Shown: positions 24,373-33,493 of the stretch, one piece after another | Layout of the letters: every line of letters begins with the position of its first letter | Position numbering within the stretch: the stretch's first letter is position 1 | NCBI RefSeq assembly: GCF_042648365.1 | Contig: NZ_JBHRXI010000049.1 | Location: forward strand, 310,001 to 374,000 | Length of the DNA stretch: 64,000 bases | Source: Lutimaribacter_A marinistellae | Lineage (GTDB): Bacteria; Pseudomonadota; Alphaproteobacteria; Rhodobacterales; Rhodobacteraceae | Direction of reading: 5' to 3' | Translations under genes and position numbers: made by a program | The notes under the pieces: generated by a model | The model's input: the letters and a program-made list of their open reading frames with translations, nothing else | Databases searched by the model: none | Told to the model about the DNA's origin: nothing

Positions 24373-24978
24373 TCAGGGATTCAGCCGCTCGATCCGCCAG
24401 TTTTCCGCAGCCGAACCGCGCCGCCAGACGAACCTGTCATGCAGGCGGAACGCACCGTCGGCCCAGAATTCGATTTCAACCGGCGTGATGCGGAACCCGC
24501 CCCAGAACGGCGGTCGTGAGGGGTTGGGACCCTGTTGCGCCGTGACCTTGGCCACCTCGGCCATCAGTGTCGTGCGGCTGTCGAGAGGGCGCGACTGAGC
24601 CGAAGCCCAAGCTCCGAGACGGCTCTTGAGTGACCGCGACTTGTAATAGGCATCCGCCTGCGGCCCTTCTTCACGGGTCACCGTTCCGCGCACGCGAATC
24701 TGACGGCGCAGCGATTTCCAGTGCATGACGAAAGCCGCCTTGCCGGCTGCCTCGATCTCGCGGCCCTTCGCGCTTTCGTAATTCGTATAGAATACGAATG
24801 CCGCGTCCTCGATCTCCTTGAGCAGCACCATACGCACGTTCGGCAAACCGGACGGGTCCACCGTGGCCATTGCGATCGCGTTTGGATCGTTGGGCTCGGT
24901 CTTTTCGGCCTCGGCCAGCCATGTACGTGCAATTGCAAAAGGATCGTCGCCGGCAAAAATGCCGCTGCGGTCTGTCAT
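24373..24978 (-). CDS. pdxH: Pyridoxamine/pyridoxine 5'-phosphate oxidase
   Basis: PdxH oxidises PNP or PMP to pyridoxal 5'-phosphate with FMN and oxygen. The protein of 201 residues is slightly shorter than E. coli PdxH. Motifs: PNVRMVLLKEIED, FVFYTNYESAKGREIEAAG, RQIRVRGTV, YYKSRSLKSRLGAWASAQS, PPFWGGFRITPVEIEFW, HDRFVWRR and C-terminal WRIERLNP. The start is the ATG at 24976-24978 opening MTDRSGIF; the open frame continues upstream only as an antisense shadow of fabI and its neighbours. Divergent from fabI. Confidence 0.95.
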   Translation of the reverse strand: MTDRSGIFAGDDPFAIARTWLAEAEKTEPNDPNAIAMATVDPSGLPNVRMVLLKEIEDAAFVFYTNYESAKGREIEAAGKAAFVMHWKSLRRQIRVRGTVTREEGPQADAYYKSRSLKSRLGAWASAQSRPLDSRTTLMAEVAKVTAQQGPNPSRPPFWGGFRITPVEIEFWADGAFRLHDRFVWRRGSAAENWRIERLNP

Positions 24979-25113
24979 GTCCCGTCCCTCGTGAGTGTGC
25001 GCTGTGAACCCTAGGCCGCACCCTGCGCCTCGGCAAGAGCAGCAGGCTTGATGCGCATGGGTCAATCGCATAAACCACGACGATACAACGCGACGACAGG
25101 CGGAGATCCGAAC

Positions 25114-25920
25114 ATGTCTAATCAGTTGATGGCCGGAAAACGGGGCCTCATCATGGGGCTGGCCAACGACAAATCCATCGCCTGGGGAATCGCCAAATCC
25201 CTGACCGAGGCCGGGGCTGAACTTGCCTTTTCCTACCAGGGCGACGCGCTCAAGAAACGGGTCGACCCGCTGGCCGAAAAACTGGGCAGCAAGATCGTCC
25301 TGCCATGCGACGTGGCCGACGAGGAGTCGATCGACGCCTTGTTCGCCGCTCTCGAAAAGGAATGGGGCAAGCTCGACTTCGTCGTGCACGCCATCGGCTT
25401 TTCCGACAAGACCGAACTGCGCGGGCGCTATGTCGATACCAGCCGTGCGAATTTCAAACTCACCATGGACATCTCGGTCTATTCCTTCACCGCCGTCATG
25501 CAGCGCGCGGAAAAGATGATGCCCGATGGCGGCAGCGCCGTGACGCTCACCTATTATGGCGCCGAGCAGGTGATTCCGCATTATAACGTCATGGGCGTTG
25601 CCAAGGCGGCGCTCGAGGCCAGCGTGATGTATCTCGCCGAGGATCTGGGCAAAAAGAACATCCGCGTGAACGCCATTTCGGCTGGTCCGCTCAAGACCTT
25701 GGCGGCCAGCGGCATCGGTGACTTCCGCTATATAATGAAGTGGAACGAGTTGAACTCGCCCCTGCGCCGCAACGTGACGACCGAGGATGTCGGCCGCTCG
25801 GCGCTCTACCTTCTGAGCGATCTCAGCTCGGGTGTGACCGGAGAGAACCTGCATGTCGATTCCGGCTATCATATCGTGGGCATGAAAGCGGTCGACGCAC
25901 CCGATATCGAAAAGGGTTGA
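25114..25920 (+). CDS. fabI: Enoyl-[acyl-carrier-protein] reductase (NADH)
   Basis: FabI catalyses the last reduction in each round of fatty acid elongation. The protein has 268 residues. It shows the FabI cofactor motif GLANDKSIAWGIAK (residues 16-29), VVHAIGFSD, and the catalytic Tyr147 and Tyr157-x6-Lys164 (YNVMGVAK), then NAISAGPLKTLAASGI. The start is the ATG opening MSNQLMAGKRG; upstream in-frame Met codons lack the family fit. It is 3 nt from the next gene, so probably co-transcribed. Confidence 0.96.
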   Translation: MSNQLMAGKRGLIMGLANDKSIAWGIAKSLTEAGAELAFSYQGDALKKRVDPLAEKLGSKIVLPCDVADEESIDALFAALEKEWGKLDFVVHAIGFSDKTELRGRYVDTSRANFKLTMDISVYSFTAVMQRAEKMMPDGGSAVTLTYYGAEQVIPHYNVMGVAKAALEASVMYLAEDLGKKNIRVNAISAGPLKTLAASGIGDFRYIMKWNELNSPLRRNVTTEDVGRSALYLLSDLSSGVTGENLHVDSGYHIVGMKAVDAPDIEKG

Positions 25921-25923
25921 ACC

Positions 25924-26439
25924 ATGAGCGGCAACGAAACCGGGCGCCTGCCCCATGAAAAAGGGTTCCACATCAGCTGGGACCAGATTCATCGTGACGC
26001 CCGGGCGCTTGCCTGGCGGCTGGACGGCCAGGGCCCTGACGATGGAGGGTGGCGCGCGGTCGTCGCCATCACGCGGGGTGGCATGGCGCCCGCAATGATC
26101 GTCAGCCGCGAACTGGACATCCGCACCGTCGATACGATCAGCGTGAAATCCTACCACCATCAGGCGCAGGGCGTGGCCGAAGTGCTCAAGGCTCCGAATG
26201 CCGAACTGATGGGCGACGGCACCGGGATTCTCATCGTCGACGACCTCGTCGACAGTGGCAAGACACTGGATCTCGTGCGGCAGATGTATCCCAAGGCGCA
26301 TTTCGCGACGGTCTACGCCAAGCCCAAGGGCCGGCCCATGGTTGATACCTTCATAACCGAGGTCAGCCAGGACACCTGGATCTTCTTCCCCTGGGACATG
26401 GCCCTGCAATATGTCGAGCCCTATCGCGGTACCGACTGA
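25924..26439 (+). CDS. gpt: Xanthine(-guanine) phosphoribosyltransferase
   Basis: The 171-residue purine salvage enzyme transfers ribose 5-phosphate from PRPP to xanthine or guanine. Diagnostic segments are VVAITRGGMAPAMIVSREL, the PRPP loop ILIVDDLVDSGKT and the C-terminal FFPWDMALQYVEPY, which match Gpt. Starts 3 nt after fabI. Confidence 0.92.
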   Translation: MSGNETGRLPHEKGFHISWDQIHRDARALAWRLDGQGPDDGGWRAVVAITRGGMAPAMIVSRELDIRTVDTISVKSYHHQAQGVAEVLKAPNAELMGDGTGILIVDDLVDSGKTLDLVRQMYPKAHFATVYAKPKGRPMVDTFITEVSQDTWIFFPWDMALQYVEPYRGTD

Positions 26440-26535
26440 ACAACGGGTCAGCATCGCGCGCGGCCGACCGCCCACACCAGGATCGAGCGCGCCGCAGGCG
26501 CACAATCTGATAGTTCCGGCACAAGGATGCCCGCG

Positions 26536-27711
26536 ATGAATCTCACGCGCACCGCCACCACTTTCGCTCCTCCGGTCATGGAGGCGCGCCGCTGGCTTGA
26601 GGGCGTCACATTCACGCCCGAGCGGCCACTCATCAATGTCAGCCAGGCCGCGCCGGTCGATCCGCCGCCCGAGGCAATGCGCCGCGCGATGGCGGATTTC
26701 ACCATGTCGCAGGACGCCGCGCATCTCTACGGTCCGGTCCTCGGCAATTCCGATCTGCGTGCCGAACTCGCGGCGCAGATATCGGCGCATTACGACGCGA
26801 ATGTAGTGGCGGAGCAGGTTGCGATCACCTCGGGCTGCAACCAGGCCTTTGCCGCGGCGATCAGTGCCATCACCGGCGAAGAGGATGAAGTTATCCTGCC
26901 AACGCCTTGGTATTTCAATCATAAAATGTGGCTCGACATGGCGGGCGTTTCGGCGGTGCCGCTTGCCACCGGGCCGGATCTTCTGCCAGATCCCGACGCG
27001 GCACGCGCGTTGATCACGGACCGGACGCGTGCGATCGCGCTGGTGACGCCGAACAATCCGGGCGGTGTCGAATACCCCGCCGCGCTGGTGCGCGCATTCC
27101 TCGATCTCGCCCGCGAGACCGGCATCCGCCTGATCGTGGACGAGACCTATCGCGACTTCGACAGCCGCAGCGGCGCCCCCCATGACCTGTTCCAACAACC
27201 CGGCTGGGATGACACGCTGATCCACCTCTATTCCTTCTCCAAGGCCTATCGCCTGACCGGCCACCGCGTCGGCGCCATCGCCACCTCGCCGGCGTTGCTG
27301 GCCGAGATCGAGAAGTTCCTCGACACGGTAGCGATCTGCCCCGGCCAGATCGGACAATTCGCAGCCCTGTGGGGGATGCAGAACCTGTCGCAATGGCTGG
27401 CCGGCGAGCGGGACGAGATCCTCGACCGCCGCGCCGCGATTACCGAGGGCATGCCGGCACTCGAAGCAAAGGGGTGGGAGTTGCTCGGGCTGGGCGCCTA
27501 TTTCGCCTATTTCCGGCACCCTTTCGACATTCCCTCGGATGAGCTGGCGCGCCGGTTGGTGCCCGAGGCTGGCATCCTTCTGCTGCCCGGCACGATGTTC
27601 GTGCCCGATGGCGATGCACGTGGCGCGCGCGAGGTTCGGGTTGCCTTTGCCAATCTTGATCGCGCCGGGATCGAAACGCTGTTCCGGCGGCTCGAAAACC
27701 TCTCCTTCTGA
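26536..27711 (+). CDS. Class I/II PLP-dependent aminotransferase
   Basis: The fold-type I aminotransferase has 391 residues. It shows VSQAAPVDPPPE near the N-terminus, LYGPVLGNSDLRAELA, ITSGCNQAFAAAI, TPNNPGG, the cofactor Asp in LIVDETYRDF and the Schiff-base Lys in YSFSKAYRLTGHRVG. The ATG at 26536 is preferred over 26527 because the AAGGA site is 9 nt from the former and only 1-2 nt from the latter. The amino donor and acceptor cannot be told; it resembles aspartate/aromatic-type enzymes. A GC hairpin (27719-27745) follows the stop. Confidence 0.88.
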   Translation: MNLTRTATTFAPPVMEARRWLEGVTFTPERPLINVSQAAPVDPPPEAMRRAMADFTMSQDAAHLYGPVLGNSDLRAELAAQISAHYDANVVAEQVAITSGCNQAFAAAISAITGEEDEVILPTPWYFNHKMWLDMAGVSAVPLATGPDLLPDPDAARALITDRTRAIALVTPNNPGGVEYPAALVRAFLDLARETGIRLIVDETYRDFDSRSGAPHDLFQQPGWDDTLIHLYSFSKAYRLTGHRVGAIATSPALLAEIEKFLDTVAICPGQIGQFAALWGMQNLSQWLAGERDEILDRRAAITEGMPALEAKGWELLGLGAYFAYFRHPFDIPSDELARRLVPEAGILLLPGTMFVPDGDARGAREVRVAFANLDRAGIETLFRRLENLSF

Positions 27712-27799
27712 ACTTGCCCCCTGTCCGCGCGCAGCGTAGACAGGGCGCCGATAAAACACCCGGTCCGAGATGAATGCGGGCCGAAGGCAAGGGGGCATC

Positions 27800-29641
27800 A
27801 TGGCCGCACGCGTCAACGCACTTTCGAAAACCTTCGTCTGGATCCTGATGGGTCTATTGATGCTGGGGCTTGCTGGGTTCGGTGCGGTCAACCTATCGGG
27901 AACCGTCCGCACCGTGGCCGAGGTGGGCGACGAGACGGTCTCGGTCGATGCCTATGCGCGCGAATTGCAACGCGAGATCCGCGCCGTCGAAGCCCAGATC
28001 GGAGAGCCGTTGCCGATGACCCGCGCTCGCGAGCTCGGACTCGACCGGATCGCCCTGTCCCGGCTGATCGCGCTCGCCTCGCTCGACAACGAAGTCCGGC
28101 AGCTAGGCGTCTCCGTCGGTGACGAGAACCTCCAGCGCGAGATCGTCTCCATTCCGGCCTTCCAGGGCACGAACGGCCAGTTCGACCGCGAATCCTATCG
28201 CTTCCAGCTGGAACAGGCGGGTATCTCGGAAACCGAGTTCGAAGAGGATCTGCGCAAGGAATCCGCCCGGACCCTCATCCAGGCTGCCGTGATGGATGGG
28301 GTGCGCATGCCCTCGACCCTGTCGGACACATTGGCGGAATTCGTGGGCGCGCGCCGCAGCTTTACCATGGCGACGGTCACGGCCGAACAGCTCGAAGAGC
28401 CGATCACAGCCCCGACAGACGCCGAGGTTGCGGCGTTCTACGAAGAGAACACGGATCGGTTCATGCTGCCGCAGACAAAGCGCATCACCTACGCGCTGCT
28501 GTCGCCCGCGATGCTGATCGACGAGGTGGAACTTGACGAAGAGTCGGTACGCCGCCTTTACGAACAGCGCGAAGCCGAGTTCAACCAGCCCGCCCGCCGC
28601 CTTGTCGAGCGTCTCGTGTTTGCCGATCAGGACGCTGCCGAAAGTGCCAAGGCCCAGCTCGAGGTTGGCGGCTCCAGCTTTGAGCAGCTGGTCGAAAACC
28701 GAGGCCTCAACCTTTCGGATATCGACATGGGCGATATGACGGCACGCGATCTCGGCGACGCCGCAGAAGGTGTCTTTGCCGCCGAAGTCGGCGAGGTGGT
28801 CGGCCCCCTGCCCTCCGATCTCGGTCCGGCGCTATACCGCGTGAATGGTGTGCTGGCCGAACAGATCACCGAGTTCGAGCAGGTCGCCGACGAGCTGCGT
28901 GACGAGCTTGCCGCCGAACGGGCCCGCCGCCTGATCGAGGCGCGCGCCGAGGACATCAACGACCTTCTGGCCGGTGGTGCCACGCTGGAGGATCTGGCCA
29001 AGGAAACCTCGATGGAGCTGGGACAGGTCGACTGGACAGAGGACAGCTCGGATGGGGTCACCGCCTATGCCGAGTTCCGCAGCGCCGCCGAGGCCGTCAC
29101 GCTTGACGACTTCCCCGAGGTCGATTTCCTCGAGGACGGTTCGATCTTTGCAATCCGGCTGGACGAGGAGCTGGAACCGCGGCCCGAACCGCTCGAAACG
29201 GCGCGCGACACCGTTGCCGCCACGCTCGAAGCGCAGCGCCTCAGCGATGCGCTCGTGGACCGCGCAGAGACACTGCGAAGCACGCTCGCCGAAACCGGTG
29301 ATTTCAACGAGACCGGCCTGCCCGTTCAGGTCGAGAACGCCCTGACGCGCAGCGCCTTTCTGGATGGCGTCCCGCAAGGGTTCATGGCCGAGATCTTCGA
29401 GATGGAAGAGGGTGAGCTGCGTGTGATCCCTGCCCCCGGCCTCGCGTTGATCGTCAGGCTCGACGAGGTGCTGCCGCCGGCGGAAACCGACGAGTTGCAA
29501 CAGATGCGCCAGGCGCTGGATGTACAGCTGGGCCAGGCGCTGGCACAGAACCTCTTCGACATTTATGCCCGCACCGCGCAAAGCCGCGCGCAGCCCATGC
29601 TCGACCAGCAGGCGCTGAACGCGGTTCAGTCGAACTTCTGA
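27800..29641 (+). CDS. PpiD/SurA-like membrane-anchored periplasmic foldase
   Basis: The 613-residue protein has one N-terminal membrane anchor (residues about 12-35, TFVWILMGLLMLGLAGFGAV) and a large periplasmic part. The SurA-N-type chaperone domain (about 40-190, VSVDAYARELQREIR and FQGTNGQFDRESYRFQLEQA) is followed by a weak parvulin-like region (about 250-360) and a coiled, acidic C-terminal half. The length and plan fit PpiD, which helps fold outer-membrane proteins. The start at 27800 has AAGGGGG upstream. It is 12 nt before trpE, an arrangement seen in this order, although the jobs are unrelated. Confidence 0.88.
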   Translation: MAARVNALSKTFVWILMGLLMLGLAGFGAVNLSGTVRTVAEVGDETVSVDAYARELQREIRAVEAQIGEPLPMTRARELGLDRIALSRLIALASLDNEVRQLGVSVGDENLQREIVSIPAFQGTNGQFDRESYRFQLEQAGISETEFEEDLRKESARTLIQAAVMDGVRMPSTLSDTLAEFVGARRSFTMATVTAEQLEEPITAPTDAEVAAFYEENTDRFMLPQTKRITYALLSPAMLIDEVELDEESVRRLYEQREAEFNQPARRLVERLVFADQDAAESAKAQLEVGGSSFEQLVENRGLNLSDIDMGDMTARDLGDAAEGVFAAEVGEVVGPLPSDLGPALYRVNGVLAEQITEFEQVADELRDELAAERARRLIEARAEDINDLLAGGATLEDLAKETSMELGQVDWTEDSSDGVTAYAEFRSAAEAVTLDDFPEVDFLEDGSIFAIRLDEELEPRPEPLETARDTVAATLEAQRLSDALVDRAETLRSTLAETGDFNETGLPVQVENALTRSAFLDGVPQGFMAEIFEMEEGELRVIPAPGLALIVRLDEVLPPAETDELQQMRQALDVQLGQALAQNLFDIYARTAQSRAQPMLDQQALNAVQSNF

Positions 29642-29653
29642 CAAAGGACCGAC

Positions 29654-31165
29654 ATGGCGCTCGTCCCCGATTTCGAAAGCTTCGCCCGCGCCTACGAGGC
29701 GGGCGAGAACCAGGTGGTCTATTCCCGGCTGGCCGCCGATCTCGATACACCCGTCTCGCTGATGCTGAAGCTTACCGGCGCACAGACCGATGCCTTCATG
29801 CTGGAATCGGTCACTGGCGGCGAGGTGCGCGGACGGTATTCCATCATCGGGATGAAACCCGACCTGATCTGGCGGTGCGACGGCAAGACCTCTTCGCTCA
29901 ACCGCGCCGCGCGGTTCGACCCCGACGCATTCGAGCCCCAGACCGGCGACCCGATGGACAACCTGCGCGCGCTGCTGGCCGAAAGCCGCATCGCCCTGCC
30001 CCAGGATCTGCCACAGGCCGCCGCCGGTCTCTTCGGCTATCTCGGCTATGACATGGTGCGCCTTGTCGAACAGCTGCCCAACGTGAATCCTGACCCGCTC
30101 GGCCTGCCTGACGCACTCATGCTGCGCCCGTCGGTCGTGGCCGTGCTCGACGGCGTCAAGGGAGAGGTCACGGTGGTTTCGCCTGCGTGGGTCAGCGACG
30201 GGCAGTCGGCCCGCGCCGCCTATGCCCAAGCGGCCGAGCGGGTCATGGACGCGGTGCGCGACCTCGAGCGCGCGTTGCCCGGCGAAAGCCGCGGCCTCGG
30301 CGATGCGGCCGAAGTAGCCGAGCCTGTGTCGAATTTCACCAAACAGGGCTACATGGAAGCGGTCGAGAAGGCCAAGGATTACATCCGCGCAGGCGACATT
30401 TTTCAGGTGGTTCCCGCGCAGCGATGGACTCAGGACTTTCCGCTGCCGCCATTCGCGCTCTACCGCTCGTTGCGGCGCACCAACCCGTCGCCCTTCATGT
30501 TCTATTTCAACTTCGGCGGATTCCAGATCGTGGGCGCCAGCCCCGAGATCCTCGTGCGTGTCTTCGGGCGCGAGGTCACGATTCGTCCGATCGCCGGGAC
30601 CCGTCCGCGCGGCGCGACCCCCGAAGAGGATCGCGCGAACGAGGCCGACCTTCTGGCCGATAAAAAGGAATTGGCCGAGCACCTCATGCTGCTCGACCTC
30701 GGCCGCAACGATACCGGGCGCGTATCCAAAATCGGCACGGTACGGCCCACCGAGCAGTTCATCATCGAGCGCTACAGCCACGTCATGCACATCGTCTCAA
30801 ACGTCGTGGGCGAACTGGCCGAGGACAAGGACGCGCTTGACGCCTTTTTCGCCGGGATGCCGGCGGGCACCGTATCGGGCGCGCCCAAGGTCCGCGCGAT
30901 GGAAATCATCGACGAGCTGGAACCGGAAAAGCGCGGCGTTTATGGCGGCGGTGTCGGCTACTTCAGCGCGGGCGGCGACATGGACATGTGCATCGCTTTG
31001 CGCACCGCCATCGTCAAGGATCACAAGCTGTACATCCAGGCAGGCGGCGGCGTCGTCTATGACAGCGACCCCGAGGCCGAATACATGGAAACCGTGCACA
31101 AATCGAACGCGATCCGTCGGGCCGCGGCGGATGCGGCCCGCTTCACTGGCGACGGCAACCGGTAA
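29654..31165 (+). CDS. trpE: Anthranilate synthase component I
   Basis: TrpE makes anthranilate from chorismate, using ammonia delivered by TrpG, in the first step of tryptophan synthesis. The protein has 503 residues. The N-terminal feedback region holds MLESVTGGEVRGRYSIIGM (LLES-type Trp site); the catalytic part has PIAGTRPRGATPEEDRANE, DLGRNDTGRV, YSHVMHIVSNV, GTVSGAPKVRAMEIIDELE and QAGGGVVYDSDPEAEY. No leader peptide or attenuator is visible: the gene starts 12 nt after the ppiD-like gene. It is separated from trpGDC by the divergent YibQ-like gene. Confidence 0.97.
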   Translation: MALVPDFESFARAYEAGENQVVYSRLAADLDTPVSLMLKLTGAQTDAFMLESVTGGEVRGRYSIIGMKPDLIWRCDGKTSSLNRAARFDPDAFEPQTGDPMDNLRALLAESRIALPQDLPQAAAGLFGYLGYDMVRLVEQLPNVNPDPLGLPDALMLRPSVVAVLDGVKGEVTVVSPAWVSDGQSARAAYAQAAERVMDAVRDLERALPGESRGLGDAAEVAEPVSNFTKQGYMEAVEKAKDYIRAGDIFQVVPAQRWTQDFPLPPFALYRSLRRTNPSPFMFYFNFGGFQIVGASPEILVRVFGREVTIRPIAGTRPRGATPEEDRANEADLLADKKELAEHLMLLDLGRNDTGRVSKIGTVRPTEQFIIERYSHVMHIVSNVVGELAEDKDALDAFFAGMPAGTVSGAPKVRAMEIIDELEPEKRGVYGGGVGYFSAGGDMDMCIALRTAIVKDHKLYIQAGGGVVYDSDPEAEYMETVHKSNAIRRAAADAARFTGDGNR

Positions 31166-31215
31166 CGTCACCCACTCTTGGGCTCGGCAAATCCGTGCAG
31201 GGCGCCTTGCGCGCC

Positions 31216-32745
31216 TTACTCCGCGTTGCTGTCCCGCGTCAGGACCGCCGAGATCGGGGCCAGTGCCACGCGGCTTGCCCGGTCCTGCAATCCCCAGAGC
31301 AACAGCGCCGAGATCGTGTCGGGCCGCACGCGTCCCAGCATGATCACCGCCCCCTCCTGCCCGGCGCGGAACGCGGCCTGGTCCAGGAAACGGCGCATGA
31401 TGGTCGGCGTCTGGCCCGCACCGTCGAAATCGCGGAAGACCACCGCGGCAGGCACGCCATCGCGGGCGGCCAGCTTTTGCACGGTATTGAGCCCGCTATC
31501 CTGCGTCACCAGCCCGCGCCCCGTACCCGAGGCGATATCCGTCACCTGGTCCGACAGAGCCCGGTTGCCCTGAAACCCGCTGCCTGTTCCTTCGACAAGG
31601 GCCACCGTTTCGGGAAGTCGGTCCAGCCAGACGGCCAGCGCGGTTTCGGCGTCCTGTGGCGTGGCGGCAGCGGGCAGATCGGTCAGCAGCGCCACCTCGA
31701 AACCGGCGGCGCGGTGACGCGTCATCTTCTCGGCGGCGGCAGGATCCTCGGGATCGATGGCGAATGTCAGCGGATAGGGAAAATCGGCCAAAGCTTCGGC
31801 GCCCAGGGACTCCGGGTCATCGATCAGCAGGATCGACATGAGAGGTTTGTCTTCGGGATTCTCGAAGGGCGCGGCATGGGCGTCGATGGGTTTCACCTCG
31901 GGGTCACGCAGGATTTCCGGGGCGCGCCCCCTCTCCGTCAGCGGCACGACCGGCGTCCCGATACTGGGGCTGGTGGTGGCCGGGCTGTCATCGCCAACCT
32001 GTGGCAACGCCGCCATGCGCGGTGCATCGGTTGCGGCCTCGGGCGCAGGTGCGTCCCCAACGGCCACTTCCTCCTCTACCGGTGCGGGCGCGGGTTCTTG
32101 GGCCGGGCTGGTATCCACTTCGGGCTGCGACTCGGCCTGTGGCACGCTGGCAGCCGCTGCCTCTTCCTGTGTAACGGCGGTATCGGGCGACGACCCGATT
32201 GCCGGTCCGGTCTCCTCGGTGCTGGGTGCCGCGAAGCCGCTGCCGGCCTGCGGTTCACCGGGGGCTGCGGGCAAGCGTGGCTGCGATGTCTCGACTTCGG
32301 GCCGCGCCTCGCCCTCGGGCGTGTCCGGAACGGCCGCAGGCGCTTGTGGCGCGACGGGCGCATCGGTCTCGACCGCTATCTCGGCGCCCTGCCCCTCGGC
32401 CGGACGGTCAAGCGCACCGGTCGCCGGACCCACGCGCGGCTTGTCGGCCGGCGAGGTATCGGCCCCCTCGAGCGCAGCGAGGCTGTCGCTGGTGTCGCCC
32501 TCGCGATCGGGGGCGCGCGGTGCAAGCTCGACAAGGTCGGCGTCGCGACCGGCACCGCTCAGGTCGGCCGCACCGTCGCGTTGCGGTTCCGGCGCCTCGG
32601 CCTCGGGCGTGTCGCTGCCAACTTCCGGCGCCGGCGGCGGCGGCGATGTCAGAGAAAAGAACACGCCCGCGCCCGCGACGACCACAAGCCCTGCAAGCAC
32701 GCCGCCCAGAAATCCGCCCATCGCCTTTTGCCTCTCGCTGTCCAT
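31216..32745 (-). CDS. Divergent polysaccharide deacetylase family protein (YibQ-like)
   Basis: The 509-residue protein has an N-terminal membrane anchor (about residues 10-31), a long low-complexity linker rich in Pro, Ala and Glu (about 32-260) and a C-terminal divergent NodB-type domain (about 290-505; KPLMSILLIDDPESLGAEAL, PLTFAIDPED, VALLTDLP, GLVTQDSGLN, PAAVVFRDFDGAGQTPTIM). In NodB enzymes this fold deacetylates sugars, but the divergent family often lacks the full metal site; its role in the envelope is unclear. The linker could span the periplasm or peptidoglycan. Transcribed opposite to the trp genes on both sides. Confidence 0.85.
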   Translation of the reverse strand: MDSERQKAMGGFLGGVLAGLVVVAGAGVFFSLTSPPPPAPEVGSDTPEAEAPEPQRDGAADLSGAGRDADLVELAPRAPDREGDTSDSLAALEGADTSPADKPRVGPATGALDRPAEGQGAEIAVETDAPVAPQAPAAVPDTPEGEARPEVETSQPRLPAAPGEPQAGSGFAAPSTEETGPAIGSSPDTAVTQEEAAAASVPQAESQPEVDTSPAQEPAPAPVEEEVAVGDAPAPEAATDAPRMAALPQVGDDSPATTSPSIGTPVVPLTERGRAPEILRDPEVKPIDAHAAPFENPEDKPLMSILLIDDPESLGAEALADFPYPLTFAIDPEDPAAAEKMTRHRAAGFEVALLTDLPAAATPQDAETALAVWLDRLPETVALVEGTGSGFQGNRALSDQVTDIASGTGRGLVTQDSGLNTVQKLAARDGVPAAVVFRDFDGAGQTPTIMRRFLDQAAFRAGQEGAVIMLGRVRPDTISALLLWGLQDRASRVALAPISAVLTRDSNAE

Positions 32746-32911
32746 TCGGTTTTTTTGTTGTTAATAGCCTGTCCGCCACACCCGCGACGCAGCCCTCGGG
32801 ACGTCCCCTTGACGCTGCCGCGCAAGCCTGAACAAGTATGGCCCTGACTATATACCTTCCCGTGGCCACGCGCCACCAGCCCGAAATGCCGGATGGACCC
32901 GAGGCGCCGCG

Positions 32912-33493
32912 ATGCTGCTGCTGATAGATAACTACGATTCCTTCACCTATAACCTCGTGCACTACCTGGGCGAACTGGGTGCCGAGATGGAGGTGCACAG
33001 AAACGACGCGCTGAGCGTTGAACAGGCGATGGCCCTGCATCCCGCTGGCATCCTGCTCAGCCCGGGCCCCTGTGATCCGGACCAGGCCGGGATCTGCCTT
33101 GACCTGACTCATGCCGCAGCCGAGGCACGCATCCCTGTGCTGGGTGTGTGCCTTGGGCACCAGACCATCGGCCAGGCCTTTGGCGGTAAGGTCGTGCGCT
33201 GCCACGAGATCGTGCACGGCAAGATGGGCCAGATGCATCACCACGGCAAAGGCGTCTTTGCCGGTCTGCCATCGCCTTTCGAGGCAACGCGCTATCATTC
33301 GCTGATCGTCGACCGCGAGAGCCTGCCGGAATGCCTCGAAATCACCGCCGAGCTCGAGGATGGGACGATAATGGGCCTTCAGCACCGCGAGCTTCCGATT
33401 CACGGGGTTCAGTTCCACCCCGAATCCATCGCTTCCCAGCACGGCCATGACCTGCTCAAGAACTTCCTGTCCGAATTGAAGGTGCCCGCATGA
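32912..33493 (+). CDS. trpG: Anthranilate synthase component II (glutamine amidotransferase)
   Basis: TrpG hydrolyses glutamine and passes ammonia to TrpE; it may double as PabA for folate. The class I amidotransferase has 193 residues: LLLIDNYDSFTYNLVHYL at the N-terminus, oxyanion GPCDP, nucleophile Cys in GVCLGHQTIGQAFGG (about residue 79), and His/Glu in GVQFHPESI. First gene of trpGDC; its stop overlaps trpD by 4 bp. The 166-bp upstream region is shared with the divergent YibQ-like gene and holds an AT-rich CTATATA near 32848 that may be a -10. Confidence 0.95.
   Translation: MLLLIDNYDSFTYNLVHYLGELGAEMEVHRNDALSVEQAMALHPAGILLSPGPCDPDQAGICLDLTHAAAEARIPVLGVCLGHQTIGQAFGGKVVRCHEIVHGKMGQMHHHGKGVFAGLPSPFEATRYHSLIVDRESLPECLEITAELEDGTIMGLQHRELPIHGVQFHPESIASQHGHDLLKNFLSELKVPA

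Noticed and set aside
24373..27912. A 1179-codon open frame on the minus strand covering pdxH and the antisense of fabI, gpt and the aminotransferase
   Set aside because: Only the first 201 codons counted from the 3' end (pdxH) resemble a protein; the rest is the high-GC antisense shadow of three well-recognised genes.
29642..29653. trp leader/attenuator before trpE
   Set aside because: Only 12 nt separate trpE from the ppiD-like gene; no leader peptide fits.
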